From Anisodus tanguticus (Eukaryota; Streptophyta; Magnoliopsida; Solanales; Solanaceae), in contig CM067556.1 in assembly GCA_034509755.1 (NCBI GenBank), positions 17,321,501 to 17,385,500 of the forward strand: 64,000 nucleotides of DNA, in the 5' to 3' direction. Below are positions 10,697 through 22,300 of the stretch, one piece after another. Numbering within the stretch: the first letter of the stretch is position 1; the number at the start of each line of letters is the position of its first letter. The translations under genes and the position numbers were made by a program. The notes beneath the pieces were generated by a model. That model was not told the DNA's origin. It worked only from the letters and a program-made list of their open reading frames with translations, and did no database searches.

Positions 10697-10765
10697 GATA
10701 GAATAGTGTAAATCTTCTCTTATTAATGTCATATATATAAAGTATACAATTATAGTTTAAACAGA
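10697..10765 (-). repeat. Copia B 3' LTR (recognisable part)
   Basis: It shares TAGAAT-A-TGTAAATCT, CTCTTATTAATGTCATATAT and AGTATACAATTATAGT with the right LTR but lacks its CTTGATGGAGTT segment. The inner end is uncertain because the following 90 bp are not alike. Confidence 0.75.
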
Positions 10766-10805
10766 ATTATGATCTCTATTTTACATTAATTATACTAAAT
10801 ATTAG

Positions 10806-11519
10806 TTACATGATATATTGTGAATATATATGGAATCTGAAGTCAAGGAATAGTTGCCGGGGAAGCCCCTTTATGAAGATATATGCGTACTGATACGAAG
10901 AAGGTACATGCAACACCCTAACGCGACTCATTGCAACCTTCTCACCAACAAAGTGAATATCCATCTCAATATGCTTAGTTCCCTGATGTTGAACCGGGTT
11001 ATGAGACAAGTAGACATCAGATATATTATCACAGTAAATCAAAGATGTCTTACACATGGGACAATGAAGCTCAAGAAGGAGATTTCAGAGACAACATAGC
11101 TCGGCAACAACGTTCGCAACGTCTCGATATTCTGCGTCTGTGTATGAGAGCAATCTAGTCGGTGATGATGGATATAAATGAAGTCCATAGTCAAGAGTGT
11201 CCTTAACGTACCGAATGATACGCTTAAGAGTGGTAAAGTGAAGCTCTCTATGAGCGTGCATGAACAAGCACACTTGCTGAACCGCATATGCAATATATGG
11301 CCGAGTGAAGGTGAGATCCTGAAGAGCACCTGCGAGACTCCTATAAAGAGAGGGATCACTGACCGGATCCCCATCATCTGCACAGAGTTTGGACTTGGAG
11401 TCGACGGGAGTGGGCATGATCTTACAATTTGCCATTTTAGCCCTGTAGACGATCTCCTCTGCATACTTACGCTGACACAAGAACATGACATGTGCGGATC
11501 TGGTCACTAATATCCCCAA
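10806..11519 (-). pseudogene. Copia B RNase H and reverse transcriptase C-terminus, deleted
   Basis: The minus strand reads [57 protein letters not shown] and LLSYTDAEYRDVANVVAE. In copia D the words LLSYTDA and EYRGVANVV are separated by about 40 residues holding [14 protein letters not shown] and [14 protein letters not shown]. In B they are fused, so the RNase H core is deleted. The C-terminal tail (KGLPRQLFLDFRF) follows in another frame. Confidence 0.85.
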
Positions 11520-11955
11520 AAATAACTCAACTTACCCAAGTCAGTCATATCAAATTCGTACTTGAGTAGAGCAATGATCTCGTGCTTTAAGCCATTTGAA
11601 GAAGCTGTCAGTACAATATCATCCACATATAACATAAGGCAAGTTATGTCAGTACCTCGATGAAAAATGAATAATGAATTATCATTCTTGATGCTCATGA
11701 AACCGATATGTATGATGTAAGTGGCAAACCGCTCATACCAAGCCCTGTGGCTTGTTTCAGCCCATATAGTGACTTACGAAGATGACAAACATGATGAGGA
11801 GCCTCCGGATGCACAAAACCTGGCAGTTGATGCATATAGACTGTTTCTTTCAAATCCCCATGTATGAAAGCATTCTTTACATAAATCTGGTGAATAGGCC
11901 AATTCTTCCCCATAGCTACGCTCAACATCGTGTGGATGGTAGCTGGCTTAACCAC
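11507..11955 (-). pseudogene. Copia B reverse transcriptase, broken
   Basis: Two ORFs in different frames carry [37 protein letters not shown] and [10 protein letters not shown], followed by [14 protein letters not shown] with the YVDD active site. A frame change near 11695 separates them. Confidence 0.87.
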
Positions 11956-12049
11956 TAGACTAAAAGTATCACCACAATCAACACCCTTTTGTTACCATGT
12001 GTCATTTGCCAAAAATCTAGCCTTGTGACGTTCAAGGGCACCATTATCT

Positions 12050-12660
12050 CTGAACTTATAATGAAATAACCACATACAACGGATTACATTCACCCCCTCA
12101 GGTCACGGAACAAGATCCCAAGTGCGTTGTGAAGTAAGCGCATTAAACTCATCTCGCATGGTCGCATTCCAATTCGAGTCAAGTTTGGCTAAGATTGGTT
12201 TTTTAGGTAGCGGGGAGATAGTCTGAGTGGATAAATTAAAGTGGACTTTTGGTTTGAAAATTTCGTGTTGTGCACGAGTTTCCATACGGTGGGTTGGTGG
12301 CTGAATCGGGTGTAGTGGGGCAATAGGTGGAGACTGTGGGTTAGGTTGGAAGTTTGCGGGATTGAGCCATGAGGTAGTGGGCTGGGTAGTGGCATCAGTG
12401 GTTTGGGCGAATGGAGTGGGTCGTGGGTTATTGGATTGGTCAGTGGGATTGGGCCGTGGGGTATTGGGTTGGGCATTGGTTTCGTTGGGCTGGGCAGTGT
12501 GGTAAGGTGGCTGGGCAGTGGGTAAATTGGGTTGGGCAGTGTTGATGGGTGATGTGGCAGTGGGTCCCGTGGATGGGGCAGTGGGTGACTGGTTGGTATT
12601 TGGCCTATATAGTGCATTTTGAAGTAGATGGGAGGTTCTGAGTCATCAAGAAAACTGTAA
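12050..12660 (-). pseudogene. Copia B pol linker
   Basis: The minus strand reads METRAQHEIFKPKVHFNLS and MRDEFNALTSQRTWDLVP, the same words as copia D at about 32960-33150. They are preceded by a low-complexity Pro/His/Leu-rich stretch (12280-12617) of repeated GTGGG/TTGGGC-type bases on +. Confidence 0.75.
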
Positions 12661-12699
12661 TCAGTGACTCAAAATTTTTGGATGTTGTCAAACGGGAAA

Positions 12700-13560
12700 A
12701 TGTACTCAACAAATGTGACATGGTCTGAGGCTAAGATTTTGTCTGTGGATAACTCATAGCACAAGTACCCCCTATGGTTCGATGGGAAACCTAAGAAGAC
12801 TCACGGAGTGGAGGGAGGCGCTAATTTGTGAGGGACCGTGGAGGCCAAATTTGGGTAACAAAGACAATCGAAAATTCGAAGGTGATCATAGGAATGGATC
12901 TTACGGAAGAGAATTTCGGTGGGTGTCCTATTTTAGATCATACGGGTAGGTAAGATGTTAAGAATGTGTTCTACCATTTTTAATGCATATACCCAAAAGG
13001 TAGGGGGGAGACGCATGAAAAAAAAGGGTACAAATCATATTGTTAATGGTGCGGAGAATTCTTTCGGCTTTATCATTTTGAGGGGAAGTATGGGGGCAGG
13101 AGAAACGAAAAACCATGTCATTAGCCGCACAAAAATTACGAAACATGGAGTTATTGAACTCACGACCATTATCACATTGAAATGTTTTGATGCCTTTTCA
13201 AATTGTGTTTTAACCAATGTACGAAATTCAAGGAATTTGGAGTAAAGTTGAGACTTAAGTTTAAGCGGATATACCCAAAGGAAGTGAGAGAAGTCAACCA
13301 AAAATACCAAATAATATTTATGACCTAAGTTGCTAGTTATAGGAGATGTCCATAAAGTCGCATGAATAATATCAAAGGGAGAGAAAGTAATACTCAAAGA
13401 GGACGTAAATGAAAGTCTAACATGTTTTCCTAGATGACAAGAGGAGCAACTATGGGAAAGTTTCCCTTTATTATATTGGATTAAATTGTGATTTCTAAGG
13501 GAATACAAATCATGAGCTTCCGGATGACCAAGTATACTATGCCACGTTGATGGATATATT
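12700..13560 (-). pseudogene. Copia B integrase, broken
   Basis: It shows CHLGKHVRLSF, FDIIHATLWTSP (the first catalytic Asp is replaced by Ala-Thr in ATLW, where copia A has SDLW), FHLVDFSHFLWVYPL-like sequence, and FSCPHTSPQNDKAERILRTI with the catalytic Glu. Stops and frame changes occur near 13146 and 13035. Confidence 0.82.
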
Positions 13561-13729
13561 GTAGCTAAAGCGGTAGGTGGAGTGACATGGGCGGTGGACG
13601 TGGATAGGAAAGGATAGAGGTCCCCCGCACTATTGTATTTCGTAAGAAGTTTCCACGTACGTAGGTCTTTTACAGAAAAACCAAACGGGTCGAAATCAAT
13701 GGATACGGAATTATTAGTGGCAAATTTTC

Positions 13730-13960
13730 TAACAGAGATCAGGTTCTTGATAATGTTAGCGGCATATATGACATTTTAAGGGAGAAGTGTGGATGCGGCG
13801 GTGGAGTTAGTGTGTGGCCAACCCCTTTAATTGGAATGCAATTACCATTTCCAACCATAATAGATTGAGGAGTATTTAAATTGCGCAGTTGAAGAAGATT
13901 ACCATAATTGTTGGTGAGGTGAGGCATGACGCCCGTATCCATATATCACGCACCATCGTC
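13730..13960 (-). pseudogene. Copia B protease fragment
   Basis: It reads YMDTGVMPHLTNNYGNLLQL and IMVGNGNCIPIKGVGHT. The DTG site is kept but the conserved TSH is changed to MPH. Upstream of it the frame runs into a stop where Trp is expected before YMDTG. Confidence 0.8.
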
Positions 13961-14400
13961 CTGTGGAATTTTTAAAGAACTGAAAGCACGGCCCAAATCC
14001 GTTGGATTGAAGTTGGACGGCTGTTATTGGGCCGTTGTGTAGTGGGCTAGGAAGCTGTACAGATTATCGGTGGTGCTGGGCCGATGTATAGTGGGCCTCG
14101 GCAATGCCCACTGTTGTTGTTGGGACTGGCTTGGAAACGGGCTGGTCAAAGTGCCCACTGTGGCTGGGCTGCTGTATAGTGGGCCTCAGCAGTGCCTACT
14201 ATTCATGTTGGGCCTAGCCTGTGAAAGAGGCTGGTCGACGGGGCCTAGTGTCCGAACTATTGCCAAGGATGTGGGTTGGCCCACTATTTCGGCTACTGGG
14301 CCTGCAACTGATTATTTTTTACGCCGGGTGTTGAGGAAGAGGAAACGGGTGAAGCTATGTGGGTCGCGGGTAATACCATGAGTGTTGCCGAAAAATTGGT
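13961..14400 (-). pseudogene. Copia B gag remnant with internal deletion
   Basis: Only a short N-terminal piece (MVLPATHIASPVSSSST) joined directly to the NNQLQAQ linker remains. In copia D the matching points lie about 850 bp apart, and the whole gag fold is between them. The rest is Gly/Pro/Trp-poor linker DNA with repeated GTGGGCC words. Confidence 0.6.
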
Positions 14401-14461
14401 AGAATGATATAGGGTTTGGGACAGCTGTATATTAGTAGTATATAGGTCTTTTGGGTGATAA

Positions 14462-14805
14462 GAGGTTCGGGTGTTATGTATATCACTTGTGTACCGGATG
14501 TATACGGGCGAGATAGGAAGAAAAGTCTGATTTGGCTGTATATCACTAAATATCACATGTATACCGGATGTATACGGGCAAAATATGTAAAGAAGAGGTC
14601 TGATTGTGGTTGTATACGGCGAAATATCACATGTATACCATATGTATACGTCGAGATATCTAAAGAGGAGGGCTGGTTTGGCTGTATATCAGTAGATATT
14701 ACTTGTATACCAGGTGTATATAGGTTAATATAGGTAAGGAAGAGGGCTGCTTTGGATGTATATCAGCGAGAAGCAGATGTATACCGGCGGTATACGGCAG
14801 TTTTG
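14462..14805 (-). repeat. Tandem repeat of about 72-84 bp in the copia B leader
   Basis: Five degenerate units built around the near-palindrome TGTATACCGGATGTATACGG, starting near 14480, 14550, 14625, 14697 and 14772. Each is followed by a purine-rich AAAGAAGAGG-type stretch and GGTTTGGCTGTATATC. The array lies between the primer-binding site and gag, in the untranslated leader of the element. Confidence 0.75.
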
Positions 14806-14876
14806 CGGCGGCAGAAGGGGGAGGAAATTTAGAGTATAGCGGCCGAAAATAGGGTTTATGGTAGGGAGGGATTTTT

Positions 14877-14890
14877 GGCTCTTGATACCA
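14877..14890 (-). other. Copia B primer-binding site
   Basis: The minus strand reads TGGTATCAAGAGCC, which matches the initiator-Met tRNA-type primer site used by copia elements. It adjoins the 5' LTR. Confidence 0.88.
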
Positions 14891-14979
14891 TATAGAATAA
14901 TGTAAATCTCCTTGATGGAGTTCTCTTATTAATGTCATATATATAGAGTATACAATTATAGTCTATATATTCACTATCA
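14891..14979 (-). repeat. Copia B 5' LTR (89 bp)
   Basis: Very short LTR: on + it reads TATAGAATAATGTAAATCTC...ATATATTCACTATCA and is followed by GTAAG. It is shorter than the 154-bp LTR of the related copia D. Confidence 0.8.
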
Positions 14980-14984
14980 GTAAG

Positions 14985-16189
14985 TTTTACACCCACATTT
15001 GACTAGGATAAATAAATAACATATTAATTAGTAGCATCTTGCCTCCCAGTTTTGCCGCCAACATGTTCATATAGTTGCACGTTCATAACAAATTAAAGAT
15101 GTTCTCTTCTAAATTACTCCTATATATAGTGCTGTCAAAAGTCTAAATGATCTCAAATAGAATTTTAATGACAGAAGCAGCAAGTCCCCTCCCCTCCGGT
15201 ACATATATATGATAATCAAATGACAAGAAATTAAACAACAATATCAACTATGACCTGCTTCCTTCACTCTTCTATAGTAGTAGTAGTAATAGTTGTTGAT
15301 TTTTAAACCAACACACACAAAAAAAGCTCTACATATAGTTGAATAGTTTATCAATGATTACATTATGTTCTGCACTAAAATGATAAGTACTATGGAAATA
15401 TTAACATGTTCTACTAAATTGAATTAGTTTATAAGGGGTTATAGAACAAATTTTGGTTGTAAAGGATATGACCCTTCAGGTTTCGGTTTCGAATCAAAGT
15501 GTGTCGTATATATCGAATATCTTTCTTAAAGGAAATAACCACCAATTTGTTCACCCTATGGTTGTTGCCAAAAAAAAAAATCGCCCCTTTATCCAACTGA
15601 GTTAACAAAAAGAATTGGATACTGAATTCAATATTATTTTCTTTCTAATATGTGACTCTGAATTGACAACTATGTTCATCTGAACAAATAAAAATAGAAG
15701 CAAAAACAATCCTATGATCCGTCCAATGCTGTCTGTGGACCTCCTATTTCACGATCTGTCATTGAAAGCATTTGCAAATGCAATGGATATATACATTTAA
15801 CCTTTACCATTTGTTGGTCTTTTGTTGACCTCAGTAATAAACAAACAATGTTTCTTTCATAATTCACAATTTCCCACAGCAATTTCACAACAATCTTCTT
15901 CAAAAACAAAATTACACAACCCCTTTTTCGTTCCCGAGTAGAGAAGGAGGAGGATACTAAACTCGATGTATCTCTCGGCTATCATCCAATCAGTATGACA
16001 CGTCTATCCCCGGGGGACAAGGGGGGGAAAGGGAAAATACCAAAAGCATCGTCTGTAACCTTTCTATCCAGCATAACCCTGAAGGAACTGAAATGAATAT
16101 GTTACACACTTAACTCAAAGCTCTTGCATGAACAGAATGGATGAACTGGGAACAGGTCAAGAATCACCAACAGCAAAAAACACCAAGTC
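14985..16189. other. Intergenic DNA and 3' UTR of the SH3P3-like gene
   Basis: AT-rich, no coding signal. The part nearest 16189 is the likely 3' UTR of the minus-strand SH3P3-like gene. Its polyadenylation site could not be fixed. Small ORFs here look random. Confidence 0.55.
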
Positions 16190-16309
16190 TCAGTAAACTT
16201 CAGTTGCTCCATTAGAAGTACGTAATCTTTGTCGTTTCTCCACATACTCAGATGGAAACCAACCTGCCCTGCCTTGGCATTCTCCTTCTGACCACCCTGA
16301 TTGAGTCAC
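16190..16309 (-). CDS. SH3P3: SH3P3-like exon 10 with stop
   Basis: 39 codons and TGA (16190-16192). Second half of the SH3 domain ([20 protein letters not shown]) and the conserved end TSNGATEVY. Acceptor TGTTCAG. Confidence 0.93.
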   Translation of the reverse strand: MTQSGWSEGECQGRAGWFPSEYVEKRQRLRTSNGATEVY

Positions 16310-19300
16310 CTGAACATGACATGAAGTTGGAAAAGAGAGGCACTCTTCAATTCAACATGGATGTAAAGGGATAGAAGAATTAACCGTGGTTTCTTCTTTT
16401 GGACTCTACAATCTTTCATTAAACATGTGGTGTACATCTATGAATAGATCATAGTTTTGTTGCCACTACAAGTTTTGAGAAGTAGAACAAAAATGGCACA
16501 TGGAACAAGAGAGTTTACAGGTGTGTCCTTTTTCCTTTTTCATTTATATAGTATTCTTTATTTTTGTTTGCTTTCATTCTTTCTATCTTTTACTTTCTTT
16601 CTTGCTATCTTTTACTTTCTTTCTTTTCTATTTTTTGGTGGGGAGAAAGGCGACAGGAGGGGCAGGCTTAAAGTGGGAAGGGCGTTAGGAGGGGGCAGGT
16701 TTACAGTGGGAAGTTGGGCATAAATCAAATTCATTTCTCCGACAAATTGAAAGATAAAACTTTAGAAGGAAGACTAGTGAGTACTAACAGCAGTCATCTT
16801 TACTGGAAAGATGGAGAAGGCTTATGACAACAAAAGGTTTTTTAGGTTTAGAAAAAGGATAATGCTCCAGCAGATATACATATGAGTTTTATGTCAACTT
16901 CAATGAATAAGTTATTATCTTAAGAGGAAAGGGCCAAAAAAAGAAGGGGCAGAATTTTAGAATGAAATGAACAACCTTGCGAACAACAACGTAATCACCC
17001 ACAGACAAGCTTAGCTCCTTTTCTGATTCAGCTTCAAAAGAATGAATAGCCTGTGTGACAGACACACAAAATTATGACCATGCTTCATTAAATACTTCAA
17101 CTCACTAATAAAACAGTAAAAACTACACTAATAAGAGTTTTTCAGAGCCACACAGTTTAAGAAAAGCTCAGATCAGCAATACATCCTCATTCTCAATTAG
17201 AGGTTTCATTCAAATTGTATAATAAATAAATCATTCTGCAATAAGATTATAACAACTTGGATGACTTTTGTTAAAGTAGAGGTTACCTCGGCCAAAAAGT
17301 ATTTTGTTTTCTCAGATATGTGGGCCGGAGGGTTTACTGCAAGTGTGGCTACAGGAGGAGCAGCCTCTTTTCGCTGTTTTTCAGAAACTATCTGTAGAAA
17401 TTGCATTTTGTCAAGTAAGAAAAAATTACCTAGGTGTAAAGCATACCTCCGGAGAAATAAGAAAGGAAAAACACTCACCTCAGCTTCAATATTCCCCAGA
17501 ATAACAGCAACTCTCTCATGATAAAGCTTTTCTGCTTCAACCTGCAGATGATTATACTCACTTTCACCACAGTTTGAAAATGGTTGACCATGCAAAAGAT
17601 TAAGTATCAACTCCGTGAGAAGCAAATATGCACCAGCATACATACCATTGCAACAAGCCTCTGAAATGTTAGCCTCTCCTGCTGTGATTCTACAGCAGCT
17701 AATGCTGCAGCTGCTTCTTTACCTAGTATTGCCATGTTGGCTTTGAGTTCCTGCATTTTAGTTTCTGCTGCGTGCAGCTTTGCCACATTCTCTGGGATGG
17801 GAGCTTCCCTCACCCGAACTTGTCTTCTAGAAACTTCGGCCGCCTGCTTACTTTGTATTCAATTCTCAAAATGTGATGACAGCGTAAAATAGTACCAAAA
17901 GACAAGTATCAACAGACATTCATCATAATAGACTTTCGGAACAGGAATAATCGTTACAGTAACCTGTATCTCTGCCTCTTGCCTCATTTTACTGTAGCGC
18001 TGAGCAAGATGACGAGCATCCTCTAAGGGAGAACCAGCTACCATAGCTCTCAATGGTTCTAGTACCTGGAAATCCAAAAGCTCATTTTAGCCTGCTACCG
18101 TAAGGTTGAACTATGAAATACTGCAGGTTTACGATACTTAGAAAGAAATAAGTCAGTAACCTAATGTAGGTTCAGAACATAACCGCAGTTAAAGCCTTAT
18201 AAAAGAAAAATTCATCATAAAACAGAAAGAAAAATGAAAAAGAAGATAATGAAATATTTGCTAAAATTATGTTTCATGTGACAAAAAGATCAGTACCATG
18301 AGTCTTTACATATGTTATTTATCCTTCTTTCTAGTTGGAGAAGAGGGTGATTACTTTTTTCTTTGCAACTGAAGCATGTGTTAACAGAAATCATCCAGAA
18401 ACCAGTAAAGCGAAAAACTCCAAGAACAAGAAGGTCACATGGAAGTGACGTCTTTCTTGCCACGTGTGTCAAAGGAGAAAAGTGGAGAGTAAAACGATTA
18501 TCTTTTAGTTTTTCAAGGGAACTGTTTCAGCAATTTCTTTATACATTTGTCGCTACCAGCACCAGAACCTAAGACTGTCATCATTGGTTTCTTTGTCTTC
18601 ACAGTTTCATTAGCAGTCTTTCCCACAAAAAGCAGCTATAAGCCTATTGTGAGGATATCATGGTCTTAGGCTAGGCTGGGTAAACTACTGTATTTACAGG
18701 CAGCAATCCACTGACTTTTAGGTCTAGAAGAAACTTTTATCTAGCTCATGCAAGTCTAAGAAACAAATAAGCCATTATATCTTCTAATTAGTTTTCTTTC
18801 ATACTCCTGATAAGTTTTCATACTTCATATTACATGTACAGTTTACCAACCTGACTAAAGAACAGTTTGTTTAGATCTTCAACCTCCTTCTCTGCATGCT
18901 TACGAGCATCACCGTAAATAGAAGCAGCCTTAGCTAACACCTCGTCATTGGGATTTTCGACTCCATATTTGCAGCAATCTTCTGATAGTTTAGTTCCTGG
19001 CTACCATAAATTTCCACCAAATAAGCTGAAATACAAAAAAAAGAAAATCTCGATCCCACAAAAATTGGAGACAGAAGGATGAGATTCTAGGGACATGCTT
19101 AAGAACTTTAGTGTATCTAGCCTATCCAGCAGTATCCAGAAATTAATATAAACATCAAGGTTAAGGATAATCTTGTCTGATCCTCAAGAAGGCATAAAGG
19201 AGTGCCAGAATCTTTTAGAAGTAGCAGCAAACAAAGTCATTAGTTTATCCAACGCGGGCAGTGAAGCATGACTACATCAAAGTTCCATTTGCAGGTAGAT

Positions 19301-22300
19301 CTATATATAGGAAATAGGCCTTCAGAAGTTTTACCTGCTTCTATATGCTTGTATCCTATAGCTGTAAATGTTTCAGCTGCCTTAACAATCTCTTTCTGAA
19401 AATCCTGCAAAATGATACAAACAGAGATATCCTAATTTCAGAACAGAAAAGGAAACACATAGTGAGTTCAGATCAGAATTAAGCAGTGAATTTGCCAAGT
19501 CCTAGATCACAACTACAAAAGATAAGATATAGATATGAAATGATCTCCACTAGCATGACATTTATCTTGTTCATAGATGTATTTGAAAGGGAGCCTTGGA
19601 GTAACTGGTAAAGTTGTTGCCATGTGACCAGGAATGCAGGGTAAGGCTGCATACAATAGACCCTTGTGGTCCGGCCTTCCCCGGACCCCGCGCATAGCGG
19701 ATGCTTAGTGCACCGGGCTGCCCTATAGATGTATTTGTCTTGTGCATTTAGCAAAGCACCTCGGAAGGTAAACAACATATTGTCCGCCAACAATAACAAA
19801 AAAAAGCAAGACACAAATGGCAAGCCAAGATTGTATAAAAGTATCTTAAAATGGGTCATGCCCAAGAGGAATTAGAAAAATGGATGCATGTGGACAAGCC
19901 AAGCTGAATAGCTCAAGCTGCTACAACAAGCCACAACAAGCCAAGTTCAACATCATTATGCTCAACTCGCCTAAGAAGAAGATCAAACGCATCTTAATAA
20001 GCCAAGAATAAATTATAGTAGTCGGAGAAGAAGAAGACTAAAACGACTAACCACGTCTGCTAAGAATATCTTAAAATAGGTCAAGGTCAAGGTCAAGCTA
20101 ATTGAAAAAAGTGAATGCATATGAATGAGCCGAGCTGAACAACGTTATGATCAGGTCAGCTAGGACAAATCTCAGCCTTAACGGGCAAAAATGTAAGCCA
20201 GCTAAGAATCACAACAGAGGCAACCATTTAGTTCAGAATATTCAGACCATGGATCAACACGCAGATATCAAACAAATAAGTACTTGAATAGAAGACTTAG
20301 CACCTAGCTTTCTCTCGTGGATCCCAACCACACCCTCCTTATTTTTCTCAAGTGTCTTAGACTTTTATGTTTGGTTGTGTAATGTATTTAGTCGATGCCC
20401 AATTTAGTTCATCTTTTTGAAAAATCAAAAACACCTTATTAACCACCCAAGATGGTGTCAAAAATACACATATCGGGAATGTTGCTCAACCGCAGTCATC
20501 TATGAAGTTAGCCCAACTAACTATACATCAGCAGACTCTCCTTTTGCATCAAAAGACTATATGATATAAAAACAATCTTATTACCAGTGTTTAGGATGGC
20601 GAGAGGCGAGGCAAGGCGTGGCGACAAGGGCTTGCCTCAAGCCTCATGGCGAGGCGTGGCGTGGCGACCGCCTTTTAGAAGCGAGGCGAGAATTAACACA
20701 AAAAACTAAAATATTAAATATGAAATCTGTTTATGTAACAATAAAAGGCAAAAATTCATATAACTTAAATAAATAACAATACTGAAATGGAAAAAAAAAA
20801 TCTGCCGGAATTGGGTCACCAGCCAGCTGCAGGAAAAGTCAGATCTGTCTGCCTGAAAAAGGCTAATCTGCTGCAGTGGCTGCCGGAAAAGTCAACGAAA
20901 GAAAGAAGGAAGAAAGAAGGAAGGAAGAAGGAAGGAAGGAAGGAAGAAAGAAAGGAGGAGGAAAGAAATAGGGCTTACCTGAAAGTGGAAGATGGAAACG
21001 CAGCGGCTGAAAGTGAAAGTGAAACCCCTAGGTAAAAATAATCGTTTGCTCTCTTTATTCTGTTTTGTTTAGTTAGACACGTTTTCTTTTTAATTTAAAA
21101 GGTGTCGCCATGCTCGCCATTCGCCACAGCTCGCCTCGACCTTGCCTTTTACAAAACGCCATGCCTTGGCTGTTAACGGCGATGAAGGCTCGCCTCACGC
21201 CAAAAGGCGTAAGGCGCTGGCCTTCCTAAACACTGCAGTTATTAAATATGTCAAACATTCTCATGTTTGTTTTGTCCGGGACAAAACAAGATTAAACACA
21301 ACAGTGCATCTTCCGAAAATAGCCAATAGTAGTAAAAAGAAATTTGAATCGGGTTGGCTACTTAAGACTGCCTACCAGTAGACAGAAGCGATTTAAGTCT
21401 CTACAAAAATAGACTTTGATACCATGTGAAAAAAGAGAAAAGAGACAGCATTTCTAACTGAATCGGTTGGGTAATAATTTACAAGAAGAGTTCTTTTTAT
21501 AGGGGTCTTAGATCGCGTACAACCTGGTAAGTAGTTATTCTCTATTTCTATGATCTGTTAGTAAATTCAACAATTAAATACGAAATATATGTTGGAAATT
21601 TGCCTTTGGCGGGAGTTGCGACCGACCAACTTTAACGGCTTAAACACTAGTGTAGCGTATGTTGGAGAATCCGGTTCTTCACACATGCATGATCTGCTAA
21701 GTACGTAGATAACCGTAGGGCCAAGAATCGTCAAATTTCATTGAGAAATGAAAGAGATATTGGTTCACGAAGTAAGGTGTTTGAAGCATGGAAAGTGTGG
21801 TATTGTGTGTAATTCTCCCTCATCGGTAGAGGAAGAAAGAATTGTTGTGTATATAAGATTCGAAATTGGTTTGGGGTTTGGGACCCCAAGGGGTATCCCA
21901 TGTGTTTAAAGGAGGGAGGACCTAGATGTGCTTCGGTTCGAGGAAAGACCACACGGCGCGCCGCCGCCCGCCCGTCCGTCCGGCTCGAGTTCCGAGTTCC
22001 GGGTCCCCGGTCCTCGGGCCGTGGGTCGTGGGCCGTGGGTCTTCGATATTATCTTTTTGGGCCGAAAACTTTGCCGTGTACGCTTTGATCCCGTGTTTCG
22101 GATGTCTTGTTTGGACCGAATTCTTTCGGATGTACGCTTTGGTCCCCGAAGTTTCCGAACATCGAATTTCGACGGTCAAAAACGAAATGCCAAGCACTCA
22201 ATTCACCATTTATTTTGGTTGAATTACTCCTCCTATAATGGCCAAATCCGTTGGTCTTTCTCCCATTTATGTTGGTGACTTTACTACCAGGCAGTTTTCA

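Larger units (their letters stand above)
10697..14979 (-). mobile_element. Copia element B (non-autonomous Ty1/copia retrotransposon)
   Basis: A minus-oriented copia element related to copia D. The right LTR is 14891-14979 (89 bp). The left LTR starts at 10697 and is recognisable to about 10765. The probable TSD is ATAAG (10692-10696) against GTAAG (14980-14984), one mismatch. Order on the minus strand: leader with tandem repeats, gag remnant, protease, integrase, linker, reverse transcriptase, RNase H. Most of gag and the middle of RNase H are deleted, and all ORFs carry stops or frame changes. Confidence 0.88.

Noticed and set aside
12189..12617. Minus-strand ORF made almost only of Pro, His, Leu, Thr and Ser
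   Set aside because: It is the simple-sequence linker of copia B read in a wrong frame. The real frame words (METRAQH, EFNALTS) are in another frame.
16457..16723. Plus-strand ORF with a Phe/Leu/Ser-rich hydrophobic run
   Set aside because: It is the T/C-rich tract of SH3P3 intron 9 on the non-gene strand. No start context and no similarity.
19589..19724. tRNA gene
   Set aside because: The 5' end is tRNA-like, but the body and 3' end are those of the Solanaceae SINE, and it is flanked by insertion duplications.
21900..22280. Three long overlapping ORFs on + and one on - with Arg/Pro/Ser-rich products
   Set aside because: They lie in the GC-rich part of the element C LTR, are repeated with changes in the other LTR (27150-27640), and show no known domain. 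Composition alone explains them.
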